From contig NZ_JAGINO010000006.1 in the NCBI RefSeq assembly GCF_017876115.1, positions 62,001 to 126,000 on the forward strand: DNA of 64,000 bases, written 5' to 3'. Both the position numbers and the translations under genes were made by a program. The stretch comes from Azospirillum picis (GTDB lineage Bacteria > Pseudomonadota > Alphaproteobacteria > Azospirillales > Azospirillaceae). Numbering within the stretch: position 1 is the stretch's first letter; every line of letters starts with the position of its first letter. Shown piece by piece: positions 49,843 through 62,060 of this stretch. Under the pieces are notes generated by a model that was given only the letters and a program-made list of their open reading frames with translations, did no database searches and was not told where the DNA came from.

Positions 49843-50232
49843 TTCCGACCGCCGGCCCCGGCCGGCGGCAATCGGATCCCGGCGAAAGCCGGAGATAACC
49901 GCCGGCGCCGCAGCCTCCTAACCGCGACGCCGACGGCTCCACAACCTGACCGAACCTTCTCGGACCCCGGAACGCCCCGTGCGTTTCCGGGGCTTTTTTT
50001 GGCTTCGGCGATACAGGCCGGATCAATGGTTTACCGACCCGATTATTTGCGATTACTGCCTCTTTTGCCCTGCAACAAACGGTAACAATGAGTGATTTGC
50101 CGATTTCGCGCCGCCGGTGTTACCTAACAGCATGGTCAAAGGCGAAGGCCGCAGGCGCGATGATCGCACGAAGATCATTGGCGCGGCATTGCCGGACACC
50201 AGCCCGTTTCAGACCAAGATGGACAAGACATC
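49843..50232 (+). other. ftsZ-lpxC intergenic region
   Basis: No gene is seen in these 390 bp. A hairpin CCGCCGGCC / GGCCGGCGG sits just after ftsZ (49849-49868), followed by the terminator listed below. From about 50040 the sequence becomes AT-richer and should hold the lpxC promoter, but I cannot name a clear -35/-10 pair. Confidence 0.6.
49965..50000 (+). terminator. Intrinsic terminator of the dcw cluster
   Basis: An 8-bp stem CCCCGGAA / TTCCGGGG with a 12-nt loop is followed by C and seven T residues, a canonical rho-independent terminator 120 bp after the ftsZ stop. Confidence 0.88.
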
Positions 50233-51168
50233 GTGGCCAACAATCGTAGCAATGCGGACGGACTGTTCCAGCAGACCCTGAAGAAGCCGGCGACCATTGC
50301 CGGCGTCGGGCTGCATTCGGGCGTCATCGTCACGCTGACGATTTCGCCGGCCGCTGCGAACTCCGGGATCACCTTCATCCGTACCGACATGCGCGGTGCC
50401 GCAGCCGTCATTCCGGCCCACTGGGATGCGGTCGTCGACACGCGGCTGTGCACGGTGATCGGAAACGATCACGGCACCACCGTGGGCACGATCGAGCACC
50501 TGATGTCGGCCCTGGCCGGCTGCGGCATCGACAATGCCGTGGTGTCGCTGGACGGGATCGAAGTTCCCATCATGGATGGCAGCGCCGCCCCGTTCGTCGC
50601 GGCGATCGAGCAGGCCGGCATCGCCGTGCAGCGCGCGCCGCGCCGGATCATCCGCGTCCTGAAACGCGTGGCGATCGGCGACGGCGTGAAGAGCGCATCC
50701 TTCACGCCCGACGACGCGACGACCTTCAGCTTCGAGATCGACTTCGAAAGCGCTGCGATTTCCCGCCAGTCGCGCGCCCTGGAGATCGACACCGACAGCT
50801 TCAAGGACGAGATCAGCCGCGCCCGGACCTTCGGCTTCCTCCACGAGGTGGAGGGCCTGCGCAAGATGGGTCTGGCCCGCGGCGGCTCGCTGGACAACGC
50901 GGTGGTGATCGCCGGCGACCGGGTGATGAACGCGGACGGCCTGCGCTTCTCCGACGAGTTCGTGCGCCACAAGATCCTGGACGCCGTCGGCGACCTGTAT
51001 CTGGCCGGTGCCCCGATCGTCGGTCATTTCCACGGCGTCCGCTCCGGCCATGCGCTGAACAACCAGTTGCTGCGGGCGCTGTTCGCCGACCGCAGCGCCT
51101 GGCGCTACGAGACGGCGGTGGCCCTGCCGATCGCCCGTCGCGGCCTGGAGCAGCTTGCGGTGGCCTGA
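50233..51168 (+). CDS. lpxC: UDP-3-O-acyl-N-acetylglucosamine deacetylase
   Basis: The 311-aa zinc enzyme carries out the committed step of lipid A synthesis. Zinc and catalytic residues sit in TIEHLMSALAGCGIDN, HKILDAVGDLYLAG and HGVRSGHALNNQLLRAL, and the N-terminal motif IAGVGLHSG is present. The start is a GTG at 50233 (ATCGTGGCC). It follows the ftsZ terminator and so is probably transcribed from its own promoter, as in many proteobacteria where lpxC follows ftsZ. Confidence 0.95.
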   Translation: MANNRSNADGLFQQTLKKPATIAGVGLHSGVIVTLTISPAAANSGITFIRTDMRGAAAVIPAHWDAVVDTRLCTVIGNDHGTTVGTIEHLMSALAGCGIDNAVVSLDGIEVPIMDGSAAPFVAAIEQAGIAVQRAPRRIIRVLKRVAIGDGVKSASFTPDDATTFSFEIDFESAAISRQSRALEIDTDSFKDEISRARTFGFLHEVEGLRKMGLARGGSLDNAVVIAGDRVMNADGLRFSDEFVRHKILDAVGDLYLAGAPIVGHFHGVRSGHALNNQLLRALFADRSAWRYETAVALPIARRGLEQLAVA

Positions 51169-51208
51169 TCCGCATCCTCCTTGCCGGAACGATGTTGCCC
51201 CTGCCCTC

Positions 51209-51230
51209 CCCTCCCCGGGGAGGGCATTTT
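51209..51230 (+). terminator. Terminator after lpxC
   Basis: A perfect 16-bp palindrome (CCCTCCCCGGGGAGGG) is followed by CATTTTCTTT, 40 bp after the lpxC stop. Confidence 0.7.
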
Positions 51231-51285
51231 CTTTGCGCCACGTCCACCGCCACCCTCCCCTGCCCCTATCCGCAAGTCCGGCGAC

Positions 51286-51318
51286 AAAAAAACGCCCTCC
51301 CCTCTTCGGGCAGGGCGT
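51286..51318 (-). terminator. Terminator of the hemerythrin transcript
   Basis: Read on the minus strand, ACGCCCT pairs with AGGGCGT across a 13-nt loop and is followed by a run of seven T residues, 115 bp past the hemerythrin stop. Confidence 0.7.
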
Positions 51319-51433
51319 GATGGCCGTTCAGCGATATCTCGATGTGCAAGTGAGGTATTTCTGAATTATATCGGTATTTTAGATAATTTTTTTCAATGGG
51401 CGGATCCACTTTTTGCCGGGAGGGGAGCCTGCC

Positions 51434-51853
51434 CTACCCGGTGGTCGCGAGTTCGGCTTCGCCGTCGGCATATTCGCCGAACCGGATGTCCTCCTTGAGG
51501 ATGTGCTTGCCGAGCCAGTCGGAGCAGAACAGGAAGACCTCCTCGCCCGAAATGCGCTGCCGGTTGGCGCGGACCGTGCGGCGATAATCCTCGACCTGGC
51601 GGGTCAGGCTGTCGTGAAGCTGTTTGTGCGCGGCGAAGGTGGGATAGTTCAGCCGCTGCATCTGTGCCTCCTCCTTGGCGAAATGATCGCGGGTGTAGGC
51701 GATCAGTTCGTCCAGGATGAGGTCGATCACGACCGGATCCTCACGGTTGGTCTCGTCATACAGCTTGTTGACGATGCCGATGAGGACGCGGTGATCCTCG
51801 TCGAGCGCGTCGTTGCCGACGCTCATCCAGCGTGACCACTGAATTGGCTCCAT
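51434..51853 (-). CDS. Bacteriohemerythrin
   Basis: The 139-aa four-helix protein binds O2 at a non-heme di-iron site. The ligand set of the family is visible: His in DEDHRVL, His and Glu in DHFAKEEAQM, His-x3-His in AHKQLHD, and His and Asp in KHILKEDIRF. The start at 51853 (MEPIQWSRWMSVG) has AGGAAACGCC upstream; the frame is open further back but that part is non-conserved. The gene is flanked by an 85-bp AT-rich stretch (51330-51415) and ends 115 bp before its terminator. O2 storage, delivery or sensing is possible. Confidence 0.9.
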   Translation of the reverse strand: MEPIQWSRWMSVGNDALDEDHRVLIGIVNKLYDETNREDPVVIDLILDELIAYTRDHFAKEEAQMQRLNYPTFAAHKQLHDSLTRQVEDYRRTVRANRQRISGEEVFLFCSDWLGKHILKEDIRFGEYADGEAELATTG

Positions 51854-52070
51854 GGCGTTTCCTTTTCCCCTCGTGATCCGCCGGCCGGCGGGTGCGGGCG
51901 TTGTCCGCCCGTCGTCTTGCCGCCGCGACGCGGGGATTTCCCGGAATGTCCTGGGATTTCCCTGCCGCGGCCGGCTGCCGGCCAGCATCAGTGTTTTCTG
52001 ATATCACTCCCGACGGAGCCGCCCGTCAATCCGACCGGACGGAGATGCGACATTTTGGCAGGGGATGGGA

Positions 52071-54584
<2,514 letters not shown>

Positions 54585-54624
54585 CTATATACTGATGGTG
54601 ACATCCACCAGAGCATTTTCCCTG

Positions 54625-55143
54625 ATGAGCAAGACCGCCGCACCGGGCCTGCACATCGACGACCGCATGGTCGTCGCCGCTGCGCTCGACCGCATCCTCT
54701 ACGACGATCACGACCGCTTCGCGGCGGAGGATGCGCGCATGGTGCGACGCATGATCCCGCACAGCCGCTCCTCTTGGCTGCGGCTGGGGTTCCGCGCCGA
54801 GACGCAGGGACCGTCGATGAAGGGCGAGGCCGCCGGCGTCGGCGATGTCCGGATGGAGGGCGACAAGAAGGTGATGGAAGGCAGCGTCGGCGAGTCGGCG
54901 ACCTGGCGCTGCGGCCAGTACAAGATCACCAACCACGGCACCGACCTGGAGATCTGGCAGGTGATGAGCGACGAGTACGCGCCGGAACCGAAGGGGGCGC
55001 GTCTCGAATTCGATGTCCAGGGCGAGCCGGAGCGGCTGACCTTCTTCCAGCCGCGGGACATCGAGCTGCGGATTCCCTTCACCAGCCTGGCGATCGGCGT
55101 GCGGCTGGGCGGCTGGCAGCCCTGGAAGCTGGTGGCAAGCTAG
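54625..55143 (+). CDS. Unknown protein, soluble
   Basis: This 172-aa frame (182 aa if an ATG at 54595 is used) has no signal peptide or membrane helix and no motif I can name. It starts MSKTAAPGLHIDDRMVVAAALDRI and contains a repeated acidic/basic pattern (RLGFRAETQGPSMKG, VGESATWRCGQYKITNHG, FFQPRDIELRIPFT) suggesting a beta-rich body. Codon bias agrees with a real gene. It lies alone between the divergent ligA and the convergent guaB. Confidence 0.6.
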   Translation: MSKTAAPGLHIDDRMVVAAALDRILYDDHDRFAAEDARMVRRMIPHSRSSWLRLGFRAETQGPSMKGEAAGVGDVRMEGDKKVMEGSVGESATWRCGQYKITNHGTDLEIWQVMSDEYAPEPKGARLEFDVQGEPERLTFFQPRDIELRIPFTSLAIGVRLGGWQPWKLVAS

Positions 55144-55144
55144 C

Positions 55145-55189
55145 CCCCCACCCAGCCTCCCCCGCTGGGCGGGGGAGGCTGGGTGGGGG
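55145..55189. repeat. Perfect 19-bp-stem hairpin between convergent genes
   Basis: CCCCCACCCAGCCTCCCCC and its exact complement (55145-55163, 55171-55189) enclose a 7-nt loop. It lies after the unknown gene and before the end of convergent guaB, so it may terminate both. It shares the 15-mer GCTGGGCGGGGGAGG with the repeat at 18216-18230. Confidence 0.75.
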
Positions 55190-55240
55190 AGGATTAAGGC
55201 GGGGGCATTCGTCAGCCGACGCCTATCCCCCGATCTCTCC

Positions 55241-56779
<1,539 letters not shown>

Positions 56780-56827
56780 CCCGTGCGCACACAGCATCTG
56801 TTATGCAAGTGCGAAAAGAGAGGCGGT

Positions 56828-57535
56828 CTAGTCGCTCACGTTGCCGCCGCGGAAGCCGGTGGCGACCACATAGGTTTCCGACGATTCGGCGCGGCTGGCC
56901 GGCGGCTTGGCATGCTTGACCTGGGCGAAGTCGCGTCGCAGCCGGTCGAGCAGCGACCGTTCCGCGCCGCCCTGGAACAGCTTGGCGACGAAGCTGCCGC
57001 CCGGCGCCAGCACCTCCTCCGCGAAGTCGTAGGCCGCCTCGGCCAGCCCCATGATGCGCAAGTGGTCGGTCTGCTGGTGGCCGGTGGTGGGGGCGGCCAT
57101 GTCGCTCAGCACGACGTCGGCCGGGCCGCCCAGCGCCTCCTTCAGCTTCTCCGCGGCGCCGTCCTCCAGGAAGTCGGCCTGCATGGTGGTGGCGCCGGGC
57201 ACCGGGTCCATCGGCAGGATGTCCAGCCCGACCACCTTCCAGCCATCCTTGGCGACCTGCACCCGCTCGACGGCGATCTGGGTCCAGCCGCCGGGCGCGG
57301 CGCCCAAATCGACCACCCGCTTGCCGGGGCCGAGCAGGCGGAACTTCTCGTCGAGCTGCATCAGCTTGAAGGCGGCGCGCGAGCGGTAGCCGCGCTTGGT
57401 GGCCTCGGCGACATAGGGGTCGTTGAGATGACGCTCCAGCCAGCGCTTGGAGGATTCCGTGCGCTTGCCGGCGGTCTTCACGCGGACCGTGGCACGGCGC
57501 CCGCCGGGGCGCGACGACGGAGTCTTGTCGGTCAT
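56828..57535 (-). CDS. rlmE: 23S rRNA (uridine-2552-2'-O)-methyltransferase
   Basis: The 235-aa FtsJ/RrmJ-family enzyme methylates U2552 of 23S rRNA. The catalytic KDKE set is visible: Lys in RSRAAFKLMQLD, Asp in VVLSDMAAP, Lys in FVAKLFQG and Glu in SSETYVVA, with SAM motif VVDLGAAPGGWTQIA. A basic 30-residue N-terminal extension (KTPSSRPGGRRATVRVK) precedes the core, as in other alphaproteobacteria. It is 54 bp downstream of the Ppx/GppA gene, a pair conserved in this group. Confidence 0.93.
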   Translation of the reverse strand: MTDKTPSSRPGGRRATVRVKTAGKRTESSKRWLERHLNDPYVAEATKRGYRSRAAFKLMQLDEKFRLLGPGKRVVDLGAAPGGWTQIAVERVQVAKDGWKVVGLDILPMDPVPGATTMQADFLEDGAAEKLKEALGGPADVVLSDMAAPTTGHQQTDHLRIMGLAEAAYDFAEEVLAPGGSFVAKLFQGGAERSLLDRLRRDFAQVKHAKPPASRAESSETYVVATGFRGGNVSD

Positions 57536-57589
57536 GATCGCTGCAGTTCCTCAGTCATCCGGCCGGCGGGAAGCGGATCCCGCCGCCGG

Positions 57590-58612
57590 TCAATCGCCGG
57601 TGGTCCCCATCAGGTCCACCAGAATTCCTTCGCGCAGGCCGCGGTCGGCGATGCGGAGCCGCTCGACCGGCCAGACGTCGCACAGCGCGTCGAGCACGGC
57701 GCAGCCGGCGACCACCAGGTCGGCGCGGTCCTGGCCGATGCAGGGATGACGGGCGCGGCCGTCGAAATCCTGCGCGACCAGATGGTCGATCACGGCGCGG
57801 GCATGGTCGACGCGCAGGTAGCTGCCGTCCACCGCCCGCCGGTCGTAGCGGCAGAGCCCGAGATGGACGCCCGCCAGCGTCGTCACCGTGCCCGAGGTGC
57901 CGAGCATCTGCACCTTGCCGGCGGCCACCCGCCCCTGGATGCGGTTGCGCGCCTCGAAGGGTGCGATGGCGTCGGCGACCGCCTCGACCATGCGGTCGTA
58001 ATTGGCGCGGGTGACGTTGGGACCGCCATACTGCTCGGTCAGCCCGATCACGCCGCAACGGATCGAGGTCTGGTCGAGCAGGCGCGGCGGCCGTCCCTTC
58101 TCCAGCGCCAGCCACATCAGCTCGGTCGAGCCGCCGCCGATGTCGAAGACCAGCGCATAGGGATGGGTCGGTTCGAGCAGGGCGGCGCAGCCGGCCAGCG
58201 CCAGCCGGCCCTCCTCCTGGCTCGATATGATTTCCAGCGTGATCCCGGTCTCGCGCTCGACCGCCTCGACGAAGGCGACACCGTTGGCGGCCCGGCGGCA
58301 GGCCTCGGTCCCGACCGCGCGCACCGCGGTGACGCCGCGCCGCTCGATCTTGGAACCGCAGACGCGCAGCGCCGCGATGGTGCGCTCCATCGCCGCGACA
58401 GAGAGCGCGTCGCTGCGGCTCAGCCCCTCGCCGAGGCGGACGATGCGGGAAAAGGCGTCGATGACGCGGAAACCGCCGGGGGCGGCCTTGGCGATCAGCA
58501 GCCGGCAATTGTTCGTGCCGAGATCGAGGGCGGCGAAGACCGGGCGCGCCAGCGCCGACGAACGCAACCGTCCGGTCTCGTTCTGCCGATCGCTTTGCAC
58601 CTGTAGATCCAC
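57590..58612 (-). CDS. Ppx/GppA-family phosphatase
   Basis: The 340-aa protein belongs to the exopolyphosphatase / pppGpp phosphatase family of the actin-like ATPase fold: FAALDLGTNNCRLLIAK (phosphate 1), SQEEGRLALAG, VFDIGGGSTELMWLA (phosphate 2) and LGTSGTVTTLAGVHL. It is short, lacking the HD-like C-terminal domain of E. coli Ppx, so it is the smaller alphaproteobacterial form; polyphosphate, (p)ppGpp or both are possible substrates. It probably forms a transcript with rlmE and guaB. Confidence 0.85.
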   Translation of the reverse strand: MDLQVQSDRQNETGRLRSSALARPVFAALDLGTNNCRLLIAKAAPGGFRVIDAFSRIVRLGEGLSRSDALSVAAMERTIAALRVCGSKIERRGVTAVRAVGTEACRRAANGVAFVEAVERETGITLEIISSQEEGRLALAGCAALLEPTHPYALVFDIGGGSTELMWLALEKGRPPRLLDQTSIRCGVIGLTEQYGGPNVTRANYDRMVEAVADAIAPFEARNRIQGRVAAGKVQMLGTSGTVTTLAGVHLGLCRYDRRAVDGSYLRVDHARAVIDHLVAQDFDGRARHPCIGQDRADLVVAGCAVLDALCDVWPVERLRIADRGLREGILVDLMGTTGD

Positions 58613-58738
58613 GAACCTTCCCCGCTGCGCCTAAAGAGCGGAGTGTAACCCGGATCGCCGTCCGGCGGGAACCCCTCTCGACCCGGATTCCATGCGCGGC
58701 GATTCGCAGGTCACCTGTGCACCCGCCACTTGGCTGGC

Positions 58739-58760
58739 CGGCCGGGCACTGGCCCGGCCG
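58739..58760 (-). terminator. Hairpin after the binding-protein gene
   Basis: CGGCCGGGC and GCCCGGCCG pair around a 4-nt loop, 37 bp past the stop of the minus-strand binding-protein gene. No T tract follows, so termination is uncertain. Confidence 0.4.
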
Positions 58761-58796
58761 CCGGCCCGTCCGTAGGCCCGTCTGCCGGGAAGCCGG

Positions 58797-60038
58797 TCAC
58801 TGCGCCTTGACGAAGGGGCAGGTGCTGGCCTCCAGCGGCAGGAAGGCCTCGGCCGCCGGAATGCTGCGCACCGGCTTGTAGTAGTCCCAGGGGGCCTTGC
58901 TCTCCGCCGGAGCCTTCACCTGGTACAGCTCAAGGTCGTAGAGCACGCGGCCGTCCTTGCGGATGCTGCCGGGGGTGCCGAAATAGTCCGTCGGCATCGC
59001 CTTCATGGCGGCGGTCACCGCCTCGGCATCGGTGGTGCCGGCCGCCTTGACGCCCTTCAGCCAGTGCAGGGTGGCGAGATAGGTGTTGGCCTGCTCCTTG
59101 GTCGGCATCTTGCCGTGGCGGTCGAAGAAGCGCTTGGCCCATTCCCGCGTCCGGTCGTCCTTGTCCCAGTAGAAGCCGCTGGTCACATACAGCCCCTTGG
59201 CGAGTTCGAGGCCGAGCGAGTGGATGTCGGTGATGAAGACGATGTAGCCGACCAGCCGCTGGCCGGCTTCGGTCAGGCCGAACTCGCCGGCCTGCTTGAT
59301 GGTGCCGATGGTCTCGGCGCCGACGTTGGCGAGCGCCACCACCTTGGCGCCGCTGCCCTGGGCGCTGAGCAGGTAGGAGCCGAAGTCGCTGGTGCCCATC
59401 GGGTGGCGGACGCTGCCGACCACGGTGCCGCCGGCCTGGCGGATCGCATCGGTCGCGGCCTTCTCCATCGCCGAGCCGAAGGCGAAGTCGGCGGTGATGA
59501 AGTACCAGCTCGTGCCGCCGGCCTGCACCACGGCCTTGGTGGTGCCCACCGCCAGCGACGCGGTGTCGTCCGCCCAGTGGATGGTGTAGGGCGAGCACTG
59601 GGCGTTGGTCAGCTCGGTCGTCGTCGCGGCGCTGATCATCAGCACCTTCTTCTTCTCGCGCGCCACCGCCTGCACGGCGAGCGCCACGGAGGACACCGGG
59701 ACGTCCGTGACCATGTCCACGCCGTCGACGTCGAACCAGCCCCGCACGATGTTGGAGGCGACGTCCGGCTTGTTCTGCATGTCGGCAGACAGCACCTCCA
59801 CCGGCCGGCCGAGCACGGAGCCCCCGAAATCCTCGACCGCCATCCGGGCGGCGAGCACCGCCCCCTTGCCGCCGATGTCGGAGGCGAACCCGGCGTCGTC
59901 GACGAGCGCGCCGATGCGCACCGGCTTGCCGGTCTGCGGCATGCCAGATTGCGGCTGGGCGGTCTGCGCCCCGGCGGTCAGCGTCGTCGTGGCGAGCAGC
60001 GCCGCCGCCAGTGCGATCGGCTTCAGGAACTGGCCCAT
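58797..60038 (-). CDS. ABC transporter substrate-binding protein (branched-chain amino-acid type)
   Basis: The 413-aa periplasmic protein starts at 60038 (GAAGGATTGC upstream) with a signal peptide (MGQFLKPIALAAALLA to AGAQ). The body is a Peripla_BP_6 (LivK/AmiC-like) fold: VRIGALVDDAGFASDIGGKG, ADMQNKPDVASNIVRGWFD, WYFITADFAFGSAMEKAATD, and HPMGTSDFGSYLLSAQ. It would capture an amino acid, amide or aromatic acid for an ABC importer, but no permease or ATPase gene is adjacent. The frame extends to 60089 without a better start. Confidence 0.85.
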   Translation of the reverse strand: MGQFLKPIALAAALLATTTLTAGAQTAQPQSGMPQTGKPVRIGALVDDAGFASDIGGKGAVLAARMAVEDFGGSVLGRPVEVLSADMQNKPDVASNIVRGWFDVDGVDMVTDVPVSSVALAVQAVAREKKKVLMISAATTTELTNAQCSPYTIHWADDTASLAVGTTKAVVQAGGTSWYFITADFAFGSAMEKAATDAIRQAGGTVVGSVRHPMGTSDFGSYLLSAQGSGAKVVALANVGAETIGTIKQAGEFGLTEAGQRLVGYIVFITDIHSLGLELAKGLYVTSGFYWDKDDRTREWAKRFFDRHGKMPTKEQANTYLATLHWLKGVKAAGTTDAEAVTAAMKAMPTDYFGTPGSIRKDGRVLYDLELYQVKAPAESKAPWDYYKPVRSIPAAEAFLPLEASTCPFVKAQ

Positions 60039-60590
60039 GCAATCCTTCCCGTCTTCGTTCTTGGATGGCCGCCGGCTGCACCCGGCCACCGCGGCACGGC
60101 GCTGCGGCCATTCCCGTGGATAACGGGATTTGATTTCTTACGCAAACAGTATCGTTTGAAACATATTGGCCGGGCCACCTGCCCGCTCCGTGCAAAACAA
60201 AAACCCTCGCTTCAAAGGAAGCGAGGGTTTTCGCATCGGGCATCAACGGCCCGAATGATGTCGCCAATCAGGCGAATGTATTCCGAATTGTGTGGACCGA
60301 ACAGATCGGCATGATCACGTAAGCGTCGGTGGAGCCATGATCTTACTCACCCTCCCTGGCATCGGTGATTACTGTCTTGCCCAAGCCTGTGTGCTTGGAC
60401 GAAGCGGCCTTTCTGAGCTCTCTCACTTCACCTCGGTGTTGATTACTGTGAGACGAAGCGTGCGCCTCCCTGGGCGCCCTGTCAAGGAAATCACACGCTG
60501 CGCTGCGGCATCCATCAGGGTAGGTCCGCCGGCGCTCCTCTTGCGGGGGATGGGCTGGCCTTTCGCCCCGGCCGCACCCACCTGTTAGGC
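60039..60590. other. Gene-poor interval with tiny minus-strand ORFs
   Basis: This 552-bp interval is lower in GC than the rest of the window. The part next to the binding-protein gene should hold its promoter. On the minus strand three very short frames overlap end to start: 60423-60515 (30 aa, ATG), 60343-60426 (27 aa, GTG overlapping the previous stop) and 60315-60350 (11 aa, GTG), ahead of the terminator at 60193-60231. No family is recognised, and they may be remnants, a leader or an sRNA. Confidence 0.35.
60193..60231 (-). terminator. Strong intrinsic terminator, minus strand
   Basis: A perfect 14-bp stem (AAAACCCTCGCTTC and complement, 60200-60213 and 60218-60231) with an AAAG-type loop is followed on the minus strand by TTTTTGTTTTG. 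The minus-strand T tract is better than the plus-strand one, implying a transcript arriving from the right that is not accounted for by a known gene. Confidence 0.75.
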
Positions 60591-61937
60591 ATGCCGGAAC
60601 ACGACGAGAACACATGGGGCGGACGGGTCGCGCGCTACGCGCGGGTCGGCACCGCCGTGGGCGGGCTGGCCGCGCGGTTGGCGGGCGAGCGCGTCCTGGG
60701 AATCCGCCTCGAACGCGACCGCCACGCCGCCGAACTGCGCGCCGCCCTCGGCGGGCTGAAGGGGCCGCTGATGAAGGTGGCGCAGATCCTGTCGACCATC
60801 CCCGACGCCCTGCCCAAGGAATATACCCAGGAGCTGTCGCAGCTTCAGGCCGACGCGCCGTCGATGGGCTGGCCCTTCGTCAAGCGGCGGATGGCCAGCG
60901 AGCTGGGGCCGAACTGGCAGTCGCGGTTCCAGAGCTTCGAGCACGCCGCCGCCGCCGCCGCTTCGCTGGGACAGGTCCACCGGGCGGTGGGACCGGACGG
61001 ACGGCTGCTCGCCTGCAAGCTGCAATACCCGGACATGGCCTCGGCGGTGGAGGCCGACCTGCGCCAGCTCGGGCTGATCTTCGCGATCTTCGAGCGGGCG
61101 GACAGCGCCATCTCCACCCGCCAGATCCAGAAGGAGATCGGCGCCCGCCTGCGCGAGGAGCTGGACTACGAGCGCGAGGCCAAGCACGCCCGGCTGTACC
61201 GCGCCATGCTCGACGGCACGCCCGGCGTCCATGTGCCGGACGTGGTGCCGGAGCTGTCGACCAAGCGGCTGCTGACCATGGGCTGGGTCGAAGGCCGCAA
61301 GATCCTGGACTTCGTCGCCGAGCATCCGGAGGCCCGCGACGAGTTGGCGATGAACATGTTCCGCGCCTGGTACGTGCCCTTCTACAATTACGGCGTCATC
61401 CACGGCGACCCGCATCTGGGCAATTACACGGTCCGGCCCGACCGCTCGATCAACCTGCTGGATTTCGGCTGCATCCGGGTCTTCAAGCCCAGCTTCGTCA
61501 AGGGCGTGATCGACCTCTACAACGCGCTGCGCACCGACAATCGGGAGCAGGCGGTGGAGGCCTACCGCACCTGGGGCTTCGTCAACCCGTCGAACGACCT
61601 CGTCGACGTGCTGAACATCTGGGCGCGCTTCGTCTATGCGCCGATCATGGAGGACCGCCAGCGCCGGATCGAGGAGACCAACGGCGGTCATTACGGCCGC
61701 GAGACGGCCGGCAAGGTCCATGCCGAGCTGCGGCGTGTCGGCGGCGTCGAAATCCCGCGCGAGTTCGTTTTCATGGACCGCGCCGCCGTCGGGCTGGGGT
61801 CGGTCTTCCTGCACCTGAAGGCGGAACTGAACTGGTACCAGATGTTCCAGGGCCTGATCCGCGACTTCGACGTCGAGGCGCTGGCGGCGCGGCAGGGCGC
61901 GGCGCTGGCGGCGCAGGGCTTGCCGCCGGCGGAGTGA
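60591..61937 (+). CDS. ABC1 (AarF/UbiB/COQ8-like) atypical kinase family protein
   Basis: The 448-aa protein is a member of the ABC1 family, atypical kinase-like proteins linked to quinone synthesis and lipid processes. Family motifs: LKGPLMKVAQILSTIPDALP (the KxGQ motif reads KVAQ), AAAAASLGQVHRA (the Ala-rich loop), EELDYEREAKHARL, VIHGDPHLGNY and LLDFGCIRV (the metal-binding DFG). The lack of C-terminal transmembrane helices separates it from E. coli UbiB, so the quinone link is family-based. It is the first clear gene after a gene-poor interval. Confidence 0.85.
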   Translation: MPEHDENTWGGRVARYARVGTAVGGLAARLAGERVLGIRLERDRHAAELRAALGGLKGPLMKVAQILSTIPDALPKEYTQELSQLQADAPSMGWPFVKRRMASELGPNWQSRFQSFEHAAAAAASLGQVHRAVGPDGRLLACKLQYPDMASAVEADLRQLGLIFAIFERADSAISTRQIQKEIGARLREELDYEREAKHARLYRAMLDGTPGVHVPDVVPELSTKRLLTMGWVEGRKILDFVAEHPEARDELAMNMFRAWYVPFYNYGVIHGDPHLGNYTVRPDRSINLLDFGCIRVFKPSFVKGVIDLYNALRTDNREQAVEAYRTWGFVNPSNDLVDVLNIWARFVYAPIMEDRQRRIEETNGGHYGRETAGKVHAELRRVGGVEIPREFVFMDRAAVGLGSVFLHLKAELNWYQMFQGLIRDFDVEALAARQGAALAAQGLPPAE

Positions 61938-61962
61938 GCACCCGCCGCGGCAGCCCCCCACT

Positions 61963-61977
61963 CCCGCGGAACGCGGG
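61963..61977. repeat. Small hairpin in a C/G-rich repeat-like segment
   Basis: CCCGCG-GAA-CGCGGG lies inside a segment (about 61953-61997) beginning CCCCCCACTCC and ending in GGGAGGGGGCA, which resembles the segments near 18200 and 55150 in composition and layout. It follows the ABC1 gene and may be its terminator or a member of the same dispersed family. Confidence 0.5.
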
Positions 61978-62060
61978 GGAGGGTCAGGGAGGGGGCATAA
62001 GTCTGCGCCGCCCAACCCCTTCCCTTCCGCCCGCAGTTCGGTCTATAGCTTGCGCCTCCC

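Noticed and set aside
60343..60615. A 90-aa minus-strand ORF as a conserved gene
   Set aside because: Its ATG precedes a stretch without recognisable motifs; only the short GTG frames near the terminator are mentioned, and those as low confidence.
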